Assembly (NCBI GenBank): GCA_963975425.1
Contig: CAXBGS010000011.1
Location: forward strand, 62,001-126,000
Direction of reading: 5' to 3'
DNA length: 64,000 nucleotides
Source: CAXBGS01 sp963975425
GTDB taxonomy: Bacteria; Planctomycetota; Planctomycetia; Pirellulales; Pirellulaceae
Shown here: in pieces, positions 1-7,665 of the stretch
Position numbering within the stretch: the stretch's first letter is position 1
How the letters are laid out: every line of letters begins with the position of its first letter
Made by a program: the position numbers and the translations under genes
The notes under the pieces: generated by a model
Seen by the model: only the letters and a program-made list of their open reading frames with translations
Database searches by the model: none
What the model was told of the DNA's origin: nothing

Positions 1-1
1 T

Positions 2-538
2 GACGGGCTGCGCCGGTTCCTGCTGAACGTCAGTTGCGTGACGGGGCGGCCGCTGGTGATCAAAAGCCCCACGCACACCGGACGCATCGCTCAGCTAGCT
101 CGTGAGTTCCCCGATGCCAAGTTCGTCCATATCACGCGTGACCCCAGAGCGTTGTTCCCATCGACTTGCCGACTTTGGCAAGGACTCGATGCCGTGCAGG
201 CCTTGCAACAACCCCACGACGAAAACATCCCCAGTTATGTTGTCGAATGTTTGCAGCGGATGTACGACGCCCATCATGCCCAACGCGAAACCGTCGACCC
301 ACAACGGTTCATTGACGTTCGCTACGAAGACCTGATCGCGGACCCCGTTGGCACGATGAAGCAGATTTACGAAACCTTGCATTTGAGCGATTTTGATTCG
401 GCCCAACCGGCGCTCCAAGAGTGGGCCGAATCAGAACACCGTTCCTACAAAACCAACCAACACGTTTTGTCTCCCGATCACGAAGCGTTGATTCAAAATG
501 CGTGGAAAGATTACTTTCAAAGGTACGGCTATGAGTGA
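2..538 (+). CDS. Sulfotransferase family protein (3' part only)
   Basis: The reading frame is open from the left edge of the window, so the N-terminus is missing. The visible part starts before KSPTHTGRIAQLAREFPDAK and continues with FVHITRDPRALFPSTC. An R-D-P-R segment followed by a Ser/Thr is the usual 3'-phosphate-binding part of PAPS-dependent sulfotransferases (Sulfotransfer family). The 5'-phosphosulfate loop would lie upstream of the window or at its very edge. The likely role is transfer of a sulfuryl group from PAPS to an unknown acceptor. No signal peptide can be judged. The stop overlaps the start of the following DUF1080 lipoprotein gene (ATGAGTGA, 8 bases), so the two are probably co-transcribed and translationally coupled. 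The exact acceptor cannot be inferred. Confidence 0.8.
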   Translation, partial: DGLRRFLLNVSCVTGRPLVIKSPTHTGRIAQLAREFPDAKFVHITRDPRALFPSTCRLWQGLDAVQALQQPHDENIPSYVVECLQRMYDAHHAQRETVDPQRFIDVRYEDLIADPVGTMKQIYETLHLSDFDSAQPALQEWAESEHRSYKTNQHVLSPDHEALIQNAWKDYFQRYGYE

Positions 539-1829
539 GAATCCCCATGTCCGAGCGTCGTGCCTGGCGGCGATCGCGTTGATCCTAACCCTGCCGCTGG
601 GATGCCGAAAATCCGCTCCGACAACGGCCGATGTCGATGTTGAAAAAGCGACAGAAGTTCCGGAAACGTTCGAAGCGCTCTCGTACGAAGTCACCGGTGC
701 CGAATTGTTGGCGTCCCGCCTTGAACCCGAACAGGCAGCGGACGGATGGATCCGCCTATTTGACGGGCACACCTTGTTCGGTTGGGAAATCACTGGCGAA
801 GCGAATTGGCATATCGAAGACGAATCAATCGTTGTTGATCGCGGCCGAAAATGCTTGCTATGCACATCCACCGAGTGGCAAGACTATGAATTGACGCTGG
901 AGTTCAAGGCCGGTAAAGAAACCAACAGTGGTGTCTTTTTGCGAACACAGCTCGATCCCGAAAGCGTTCAAACGGACTGTTACGAGATCAACATCGCACC
1001 CGATGACAACCCTTTTCCCACCGCCAGCATCGTCCAGCGACAGAAAGTCGACACGGACAAAGCACCCGAACAAACATTCGACACGTGGCGCCGCATGACC
1101 ATGCGTGTCGACGGCAAAGACGTCCAAATCACGATCGATGGCCAAGTCGCATGCGAATACACCGATCCGGTCATCCTGGCCGCCGGACGAATCGGACTGC
1201 AACACAACAGCGGCCGAGTCCAGTTTCGCGACATTCGGCTGCGCCCGCTGGGGCTGGAAACCCTGTTAGACAAAAAGCTCTCGAAGTGGAAAAAGTATCC
1301 GGACATGCCGGGCGAGTTCACCACGACCCAAGAAGGCGCATTGCACGTCAAAGGTGGCAGTGCCCAGCTAGAGACCAAAGACAGCTTTGATGATTTCGTT
1401 CTATTGGCCCAATACAAACTGCCGTCCGCTGAGATCAACTCTGGTATTTTCTTTCGGTGCATCCCCGGCGACAAAATGATGGGATACGAATGCCAAGTCA
1501 GCAACGAAATGAAAGACGGCAAACCGCTGAGTCCGGCGGACTGTGGTACCGGTGGTATCTTTCGCCGCCAAGACGCACGAGTGATTGCAGGTGAACCTGA
1601 CCAATGGGCGACCGTCGTCCTGACGGCACGTGGCCCAACGATCGCCGCCTGGGTCAACGGCATCCAAGTCAGCAATTGGACCGACACGCGTGAGCCCCAC
1701 GAGAATCCTCGCAAGGGCATGCGGCTGGAACCGGGAACCATCATGATCCAAGGTCATGACGAAACCACCGACGCCACGTTCGGTAAGCTATCGATCGCAG
1801 TCATCGACAAATCGCTGGTGGCCGAGTGA
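531..1829 (+). CDS. DUF1080 (3-keto-disaccharide hydrolase-type) lipoprotein with two domains
   Basis: I chose the ATG at 531, which overlaps the sulfotransferase stop, because it places a short hydrophobic leader (AAIALILTLPLGC) at the N-terminus; the Cys after LPLG looks like an acylated lipoprotein Cys, although the lipobox is slightly atypical. The 432-residue protein carries two concanavalin-like DUF1080 modules. The first begins at GWIRLFDGHTLFGWEI (about residues 60-240) and has the typical NSGVFLRTQ segment. The second (about 245-430) has INSGIFFRCIPGD. The family is now linked to 3-keto-glucoside or 3-keto-disaccharide hydrolysis, and is very abundant in planctomycetes. It probably acts on glycans outside the cytoplasmic membrane. 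The gene ends 33 bases before a convergent gene. Confidence 0.85.
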   Translation: MSENPHVRASCLAAIALILTLPLGCRKSAPTTADVDVEKATEVPETFEALSYEVTGAELLASRLEPEQAADGWIRLFDGHTLFGWEITGEANWHIEDESIVVDRGRKCLLCTSTEWQDYELTLEFKAGKETNSGVFLRTQLDPESVQTDCYEINIAPDDNPFPTASIVQRQKVDTDKAPEQTFDTWRRMTMRVDGKDVQITIDGQVACEYTDPVILAAGRIGLQHNSGRVQFRDIRLRPLGLETLLDKKLSKWKKYPDMPGEFTTTQEGALHVKGGSAQLETKDSFDDFVLLAQYKLPSAEINSGIFFRCIPGDKMMGYECQVSNEMKDGKPLSPADCGTGGIFRRQDARVIAGEPDQWATVVLTARGPTIAAWVNGIQVSNWTDTREPHENPRKGMRLEPGTIMIQGHDETTDATFGKLSIAVIDKSLVAE

Positions 1830-1862
1830 ATCGTGGAGCCCGTTTTTTTGGCCACCATGATT

Positions 1863-4475
1863 TCAGAATAATAACGTGCCGATCCAATCCCCGTCACGAA
1901 CGAGCTCGTCCACCGTTTCTACGTGATCAAGCCGACCATGCTCGATGAACTCGCCTGATGCCTCGGTCGACTGCATTCGCGCCAGGTAATTGACCACGGA
2001 CAAGGCGTCCCCCGCCGTCAGTACATAATCGTTATTGGTGTCCATTTGCAATCCCGTCGTCGGGGCGTTCGCTCGTCGCGACGGCATCAGACCGTCGCTC
2101 CGCTCCGGACGGCGGGACAATGCGTTGACGATCACTAACGCGTCGGCAGCCGTCACGCGGCCATCACCGTTCGTATCGAACGGTAAATCCGCGTTGTGAT
2201 ACATGTTTTCAAGCGAGGCAGAAGCCTGGTTCAAGAGGGAGTGACCGGCTTGGTCGGAATAGTGCACCACGAAGCGGCCCAATCCGCTGACGAAAAGAAA
2301 CTCAGCGTCGTCCTGGCGGATCTCGATTCCGGCAAGTGTCAAATCGGACGGCTCAACGCCATAAGTCGTTATCAAAAATTCTCGCGCCGCAAGCGATCCA
2401 TCAATCTTGATTGGGCTGATCGCTTCATCGGCTTCATCGAAGTATGAGCCAAACTGCTGACTTGATGCGACTGGATTGGCTTCTTCGAGTGGCGTCGTGA
2501 ATAATTCGTCATCGCTGATGGTCAGCAGCGCGCCTTCAACAACGGCCGAGTGCCTGACGACGTCTTCACCGGAATGGTTGTGTGTGGCAAGCGGCGAGAT
2601 ACGGTCAAGCGGCTTTTCTTCGGAATCAATGCGAACCCAGGAAACGGCATCGCCGCCGGACCAGCCTCGGCGCTTTGACCATCCGAAAGTTCCCGTGTCC
2701 ATGCTCACAGGGAATGCCAGCACCGCTTCATCGTCGAACCAACGAAATGGATTCTCTTCATTGCCTACCGCACCGCCTGTGGAGCCAACGGTTCGAATGC
2801 TATCGAGCAAGGTCGCTTGACCGGACGACAAATCGTATAACGCGACAGAGCCTGAAAACGTGCGAAAGAGAGGCATGAAGTCCTCTGATCCTGAGGCTTC
2901 AAGTCCTTCGCTTAATCCATTTGTACTCCCAGCCGCGAGCAAGCGATCATCTGAAATGAAGTTCAGGTAGGTATAAAACCCGTCGAGGATAAGGTCAGCG
3001 GTTCTCCGTTTCGGCTCCGCAGGATCGGTCAGATCGACTGTGCGAATCACCGTTTCAGTGGGGATCTCATACCGGTTCGGATCGCTGACGGCACTGTCCG
3101 CAGGTATCCCTTCTTTGAAATTGCGGTGGGACACAATGAATAGCTCGCCACCATGGAACTGAGTACTTGTCGCTTCGCTTCCCAGATCAATGACCGTTTC
3201 GGTGGCGATCAGCTCGGCTCCCTGCTGCTCAACTACAGTAACGCCAACTCTTGAGTTTCGTCCGTCGCTCACGACAAAGTCACGGAGAAACAACTTACCG
3301 TCGAAATAGTCGGACTCCGAGGCACTGTAAGCGCTGGTCCAAGGCCCGCGGCCATCCAACCGAATGTTCCCATCGGGTTCTTGCAAACGGAAACGGAATA
3401 TTTCGTTCTCCTGGTCGCCTCTGCCGACGATGAACATACCGTCAGTTGCCGCAAAAACGTTTCCGGCCTTTGCAGTGATTCCGACTGCGGACCCGATCCC
3501 CGGTTCGTCGTCCAGAAGATTGATCGTCGCGACGCCGGTCACTTCCTCGTTAACGCCGGACAATACAGTCAACCGGGTCGCATCCAGGATTGGGCCGCCG
3601 CGAATTAGCGAGCCGGTGCCATCGGTGCTGAGATAGTGTGGCATGTGTTCGTCGACAATCTCGGCGAAATGATCTCTCACACTCTGAGCAAACTCTTGCT
3701 CCGTTTCGTAGCGCACACCCACATCGTCAGCAACAACTCGAAGATCCGGCACAAGCTCTCTGCTTGACAAGAATGCGAAGGCCAGCTGGCTACCGTGCAG
3801 CTGTGCGTGCGAGACTTCTCCGTCGATACGAATCTCTTGCACCATCTTCGGATGCTCGCCATCAGATACATCGAGGACCGTGATTGCGCCTTGGTCGGTG
3901 TGGTTCGAGACAACGGCTACGCGATCCTCGACCAAGAATAGCGACACATGCTTGCCGGATACCAAGGTGCTGGACAAAACCACCGGCTTGCCTTCCGCGT
4001 CAACGGAACTGATGACCAATTCCCCACCACGCAGGTGATACGCATAACGATCGTCATTGACGGCTAAGTCGCGGCCGCCCAATTGTGTTTGTTGATCGGA
4101 GTCGCTGGCGAACTGAAGATTGGTTGTCGGAGGGTCAATCTTTATCGCCGATGGAACACTAAGACCACCGCCAATTATGAGTATTCCGCCATATGGCCCG
4201 TAGTACGTATTGTTACCGCCGAAGTTATAAGGAAACGTATAACTATCTGAGGGCTCTTTGTAACTATAAAGATACTCGCCGAACGAATCGCGATGTTCAG
4301 CCGTACCCAGAGCGACGAACAATTCGTACAACGACGAAGCTGACTCCTGTTCGCCTTCGGCGATCGGACTTGATGAACTCGCAAGAAAATGTTCCGCGAC
4401 AATGGCACTCTCGCCGGGGGCTGCCAGCAACAGCCTATTTTCCAAACACTCGAAACGGCGGATTCGACTCCTCAC
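1863..4475 (-). CDS. LEPR-type secreted beta-propeller protein with C-terminal dockerin pair
   Basis: The start is a GTG at 4473-4475, giving an N-terminus with basic residues followed by FECLENRLLLAA, the planctomycete LE-x-R-x-LL leader motif seen on surface and exported proteins. The central part (about residues 110-740) resembles the bacterial beta-propeller family PF09826, with strands such as GRDLAVNDDRYAYHLRGG and SLFLVEDRVAVVSN. The C-terminus has two dockerin-like calcium loops, DTNGDGRVTAADALVIVNAL and DTNNDYVLTAGDALSVVNYL, separated by about 25 residues. No cohesin partner or cellulosome genes are nearby, so the dockerin is more likely a planctomycete surface or assembly module. 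The protein has 870 residues and no catalytic residues I recognise. The gene is monocistronic and convergent with the DUF1080 gene. Confidence 0.8.
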   Translation of the reverse strand: MRSRIRRFECLENRLLLAAPGESAIVAEHFLASSSSPIAEGEQESASSLYELFVALGTAEHRDSFGEYLYSYKEPSDSYTFPYNFGGNNTYYGPYGGILIIGGGLSVPSAIKIDPPTTNLQFASDSDQQTQLGGRDLAVNDDRYAYHLRGGELVISSVDAEGKPVVLSSTLVSGKHVSLFLVEDRVAVVSNHTDQGAITVLDVSDGEHPKMVQEIRIDGEVSHAQLHGSQLAFAFLSSRELVPDLRVVADDVGVRYETEQEFAQSVRDHFAEIVDEHMPHYLSTDGTGSLIRGGPILDATRLTVLSGVNEEVTGVATINLLDDEPGIGSAVGITAKAGNVFAATDGMFIVGRGDQENEIFRFRLQEPDGNIRLDGRGPWTSAYSASESDYFDGKLFLRDFVVSDGRNSRVGVTVVEQQGAELIATETVIDLGSEATSTQFHGGELFIVSHRNFKEGIPADSAVSDPNRYEIPTETVIRTVDLTDPAEPKRRTADLILDGFYTYLNFISDDRLLAAGSTNGLSEGLEASGSEDFMPLFRTFSGSVALYDLSSGQATLLDSIRTVGSTGGAVGNEENPFRWFDDEAVLAFPVSMDTGTFGWSKRRGWSGGDAVSWVRIDSEEKPLDRISPLATHNHSGEDVVRHSAVVEGALLTISDDELFTTPLEEANPVASSQQFGSYFDEADEAISPIKIDGSLAAREFLITTYGVEPSDLTLAGIEIRQDDAEFLFVSGLGRFVVHYSDQAGHSLLNQASASLENMYHNADLPFDTNGDGRVTAADALVIVNALSRRPERSDGLMPSRRANAPTTGLQMDTNNDYVLTAGDALSVVNYLARMQSTEASGEFIEHGRLDHVETVDELVRDGDWIGTLLF

Positions 4476-4700
4476 GGCAGTGTACCCCGGTGCAGCGACT
4501 TGCTTTTACAGATCAATTCTTGTTGCCTTCAAGAGCCAGATCATAGATCACGCCACCCCAGGCTGCAATGATCAAGCGGGTAGCCGGAGGGGCTTTCCGT
4601 TGTGCGTTTTTCCCGAGGGCTGTGCATTTTTCCCGAGGTGTATTGCTTTGAAACACGCCGAGCCACATGAATTCACTGCTGATAGATGACCGACACCGGT
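4476..4700. other. Intergenic region with a short direct repeat
   Basis: This 225-base gap separates the beta-propeller gene start from the RtcB stop; both genes are on the minus strand. At 4602-4640 there is an imperfect direct repeat of about 19 bases with the core TTTTTCCCGAGG present twice. I see no gene. It must hold the promoter of the beta-propeller gene, but no clear -35/-10 pair can be defended. Confidence 0.4.
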
Positions 4701-6185
4701 TCAGTCATCCGCATCGGCCGCGTCTTTGATGACGAAACGGGCTCGCAGGCGCGCGACCTCTTTCGCCAGCCCCGCGTCGGAGACGCTTTTCAGGACTTCG
4801 TCAAAATCTTTGTAGGCGTCGGGCGCTTCGTCCTTGGGATATCGCCGACAATTGGTCAGGATGTCGGACTGGTCGAATGAGTCGTCGATCGACTGCTGGT
4901 CCAATTCCTTGATCGCGCGGCGGCGTCCGAGCCGCCGGCCGGCGCCGTGATTGACGCTATACAGACTTTCCTCCGCACCCGGCAACGCCACCATCACCGC
5001 TGAGCCTGCTTGCGGGTTACCCGGCAACAGGATCGGGTGCCCGGTGTGCTCGAACGGTGTTCGGCGCAGCGCGTGATGTCCCGCCGGGAACGCCCGCGTG
5101 GCTCCTTTGCGGTGCACCCAGGTTTCTCGGTTGCTCACGACTTCTTTCCGGGCAATGTTGTGGCTGATGAAATACACCAACGAACCGGTTGTCCCGGGGA
5201 TCACTTCTTGAAACGCTTCGAGCACCAGCGCATTGATCAACAAATGATTGACCGTCGCAAAGTTGGCTCCCATCGCCATGTCATTCAGATAGTGGTCCGC
5301 TTCTGTCGTCCCCAGCGGCGCGTAGACCAACTGCTTGTCGTTCCCAGGAAGCGGGATGCCCCACGATGCAAACTTCGCTTCGAGAGCCTTGAATTGACCG
5401 CTGGCCAAGCGGTGACCGATCCCGCGCGACCCGCAGTGTGACAGGAATGCGACACAGCCATCGCGCAGCCCGAACACTTCGGCCGACGCGCGTGCATCTA
5501 CTTCGTCGACCACATCGACGATTTCGCATTCACCAAAATGGTTTCCGCCGCCATACGAACCGAGTTGCTGAACCGTGTGTCGGAACTTAGTGAACGTCTT
5601 GCCTTGTCGCAGATCGTACAACCGCTGGCGGAGCGCATCGATCGAATCGTCATGTCCTCGGTGAAAGGCATCTTCGCAGCGGTCCGCCCAGCTTGTTGGA
5701 ACACCCAGGTTTGCGAGCACTTCCGGCGCAGCACCTTCGGTCATCGCTGCCGAGCCGATCTTTTCATCAATGCGGCGGCCCTTAGGCACGTCACGAGAGC
5801 CCTTGCCCATTCCGGTTGGAATCCGACGACAGATCGCATGAATGATCTCTCGGCGGGTTGTCTTGTCGACCACGGCATCGGCGGGCAAGTCAGTTTGCAA
5901 CAGGCTCATTGAACACTTGATGTCAAAACCGACCGGTCCGGGATAGATATGCGTCGGCGAAGCAAGCACACAACCAATCGGCGCACCGTAACCACAGTGC
6001 GCATCGGGATTCAGAACGACTTCGGTTACCCCGGGCGCGCAGCGCGAGTTCACCGCTTGTTGCAAGCAGAGTTCATCAAAGGTATCGCGGATCGCTTCGG
6101 TACCAAAGACTTTCACGGGCGAATGATGGTCACCCGCCGGCAATATCGCCGTCGCGTCGCCGGTCGGAATGAGTTTATGTGTCAT
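4701..6185 (-). CDS. rtcB: RtcB family RNA ligase
   Basis: RtcB joins RNA 2',3'-cyclic phosphate or 3'-phosphate ends to 5'-OH ends through a histidine-GMP intermediate with Mn2+. From the ATG at 6183-6185 the protein has 494 residues. Visible signatures are NPDAHCGYGAPIGCV, the metal-binding G-F-D-I-K-C (D88, C91), GSYGGGNHFGE (about 210-218), SHCGSRGIGH (about 249-258) and the guanylylated His in VNHGAGRRLG (H413). The order and spacing fit an active RtcB, although the usual DINCG has become DIKCS, as in divergent bacterial branches. A longer reading frame reaching 6257 runs into a REP hairpin and should be rejected. No rtcA, archease or RtcR regulator is present nearby, so a role in RNA repair rather than tRNA splicing is an inference. 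Confidence 0.9.
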   Translation of the reverse strand: MTHKLIPTGDATAILPAGDHHSPVKVFGTEAIRDTFDELCLQQAVNSRCAPGVTEVVLNPDAHCGYGAPIGCVLASPTHIYPGPVGFDIKCSMSLLQTDLPADAVVDKTTRREIIHAICRRIPTGMGKGSRDVPKGRRIDEKIGSAAMTEGAAPEVLANLGVPTSWADRCEDAFHRGHDDSIDALRQRLYDLRQGKTFTKFRHTVQQLGSYGGGNHFGECEIVDVVDEVDARASAEVFGLRDGCVAFLSHCGSRGIGHRLASGQFKALEAKFASWGIPLPGNDKQLVYAPLGTTEADHYLNDMAMGANFATVNHLLINALVLEAFQEVIPGTTGSLVYFISHNIARKEVVSNRETWVHRKGATRAFPAGHHALRRTPFEHTGHPILLPGNPQAGSAVMVALPGAEESLYSVNHGAGRRLGRRRAIKELDQQSIDDSFDQSDILTNCRRYPKDEAPDAYKDFDEVLKSVSDAGLAKEVARLRARFVIKDAADADD

Positions 6186-6198
6186 GCGCGAAAAAAAC

Positions 6199-6216
6199 GT
6201 AGTAGATGTAGTAGAT
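6199..6216. repeat. 9-bp tandem repeat beside REP element
   Basis: Two exact copies of GTAGTAGAT directly abut the GTAG that begins the first REP hairpin. The motif ends in the same tetranucleotide that RAYT enzymes recognise, so it may be a by-product of REP insertion, or chance slippage. It lies just upstream of the rtcB start. Confidence 0.7.
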
Positions 6217-6313
6217 GTAGGCCGGAACAAGCCGGGCGCCGTTCCGGCGTTGCGCAACCATACGGCTTACTGGCGACTCACGCCGGAACGGCGCCCGGCT
6301 TGTTCCGGCCTAC
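6217..6313. repeat. Inverted pair of REP hairpins (upstream of RAYT)
   Basis: Two 33-base arms, 6217-6249 and 6281-6313, are perfect reverse complements with a 31-base spacer. Each arm starts with GTAG followed by GCCGGAAC, and ends with GTTCCGGC, so each arm can itself form a hairpin preceded by GTAG. This is the layout of bacterial REP sequences arranged as a BIME. The pair lies between the rtcB start and the RAYT gene. Confidence 0.9.
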
Positions 6314-6379
6314 AAAAAGTTGATGATACATTTAGACGGCAGTGATGATTTGGGGTTCACTAAAATACGAGCTTTCAAG

Positions 6380-6937
6380 ATGTCTGACTATCGCCGCAAC
6401 TTCGTTCCCGGCGGTATGTACTTCTTTACTGTCGTGACATATGGACGTCGACCAATCTTAACAACCGACGATGGACGAAGGTTTCTTCGCAATGCGATCC
6501 ACAAGGTTCGCAAGCGTCGCCCCTTCGAATTGTTTGCGACGGTGCTACTGCCCGACCATTGGCACCTCGTGATGCAGCTGCCTAAGGACGACAACGACTA
6601 CTCGACACGCATAAAACGCATTAAAGAAGAGTTCTCGGCATCGTGGCTTCGTAAGGGTCTCCCGGAAGCATCGGTGAGCTCTGCACAGGCGAACAAGGGA
6701 GAACGCGGAATCTGGCAGCCCCGATTCTGGGAACACACGATCAAAAACGAAGACGATCTGGAACGATGCGTGGACTACCTCCACTGGAATCCGCGGAGAC
6801 ATCAACTCGTCAATCGAGTCAGAGATTGGCAATGGTCCTCGTTTCACCGATTCGTGAAACGGGGCCAGTACGAAATCGGCTGGGGTGGGACCGCGCCGAA
6901 TTGCATCGCCCAAGAAATCGATTGGGGCGAGCCGTAA
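6380..6937 (+). CDS. REP-associated tyrosine transposase (RAYT, TnpA_REP)
   Basis: This is a Y1-type HUH single-strand transposase related to the IS200/IS605 family. The start at 6380 gives MSDYRRNFVPGGMYFFTV, the standard RAYT N-terminus; an upstream in-frame ATG at 6320 adds residues not typical of the family. The HUH metal motif is in LLPDHWHLVMQLP, the catalytic Tyr is in CVDYLHWNPRRHQLV, and the C-terminal DWQWSSFHRFVKRGQY is characteristic. It is predicted to nick and rejoin REP single strands at the GTAG tetranucleotide. The gene is flanked on both sides by inverted REP pairs with GTAG feet, which are its likely substrates. At 185 residues it appears full length and intact. Confidence 0.93.
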   Translation: MSDYRRNFVPGGMYFFTVVTYGRRPILTTDDGRRFLRNAIHKVRKRRPFELFATVLLPDHWHLVMQLPKDDNDYSTRIKRIKEEFSASWLRKGLPEASVSSAQANKGERGIWQPRFWEHTIKNEDDLERCVDYLHWNPRRHQLVNRVRDWQWSSFHRFVKRGQYEIGWGGTAPNCIAQEIDWGEP

Positions 6938-6940
6938 CAT

Positions 6941-7025
6941 GTAGGCCGGATCAAGCCGGGCGCCGTTCCGGCATAATGCGGCGGTGATTCACTGCCGGAA
7001 CTGCGCACGGCTTGTTCCGGCCTAC
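6941..7025. repeat. Inverted pair of REP hairpins (downstream of RAYT)
   Basis: Arms 6941-6973 and 6993-7025 are reverse complements with three mismatches and a 19-base spacer. Both begin with GTAGGCCGGA when read outward-in, as in the upstream pair. The element starts 4 bases after the RAYT stop and ends 2 bases before the stop codon of the convergent sigma factor gene, so it could also act as a bidirectional terminator. Confidence 0.9.
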
Positions 7026-7027
7026 GC

Positions 7028-7651
7028 TTATTCTTCGAGCAATGATTTCCAAATTTCTCGGATCAGGTTCAGCCTGCGCTCGACCGTTCGCTTGGCGCAG
7101 CCGATTCTCTCTGCGATTTCGTCGACGCTGTAGCCTTCAATCCGCAGCAGCGCGATCGTTTGCAAATTATCGTCTTGAAGCATATCCAATAGCACCTGGC
7201 ATTCGTTAGCGAACTGCGCGATCGTCGCCGGCGACTCCGCGTCCCCGGCGACTTGATCGATCCCGGTGTCGACCGAGTCATGTCCCTCTGATTGGAATAT
7301 TGATTCTCCGACGACTTGCCCGCCACCTCTTTTCTGGCGAGTTTGATGTCGAAGGTATCCACCTGCTTTGCGTCCGGCGATACAAAAGAGCAGCTTCCAG
7401 AGTTCGTCTCGGCCCTTAATGTCTCCGAAAGCCCCCTGCCCTGCCCCGAGGCAAAAACTCTTAAACGCTGACAATGCAACATCTTCCTCGTCGAGCACTC
7501 GTCGCATGTGCTCGGGCAGCTTGCCGCGACAATAGCTAAGCAATCGAGGGAAGCAGTAATTCCAAAGTTCCACCGAAGCCGACACATCTCCTTCTTCGAG
7601 CCGGCGAATGATCGCGGTGACGTCTTGGTTGCTCGGTTCGTCGTTGGACAT
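7028..7651 (-). CDS. ECF-type RNA polymerase sigma factor
   Basis: The 207-residue protein is an ECF sigma factor of the planctomycete Sigma70_ECF type. Region 2 contains RRVLDEEDVALSAFKSFC, and region 4 contains IEGYSVDEIAERIGCAKRTV followed by ERRLNLIREIW, a clear helix-turn-helix for -35 recognition. Its start lies 14 bases downstream of the stop of the large Ser/Thr kinase gene on the same strand, so they form an operon. In planctomycetes such sigma factors are typically paired with kinases rather than with classical anti-sigma factors, so control by phosphorylation is plausible but inferred. The target regulon is unknown. Confidence 0.9.
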   Translation of the reverse strand: MSNDEPSNQDVTAIIRRLEEGDVSASVELWNYCFPRLLSYCRGKLPEHMRRVLDEEDVALSAFKSFCLGAGQGAFGDIKGRDELWKLLFCIAGRKAGGYLRHQTRQKRGGGQVVGESIFQSEGHDSVDTGIDQVAGDAESPATIAQFANECQVLLDMLQDDNLQTIALLRIEGYSVDEIAERIGCAKRTVERRLNLIREIWKSLLEE

Positions 7652-7665
7652 ACAGGCTTGTTGGA

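Noticed and set aside
6186..6257. N-terminal extension of the RtcB frame
   Set aside because: The extra 24 codons run through the 9-bp repeat and the first REP arm, and RtcB proteins begin near MTHKL here.
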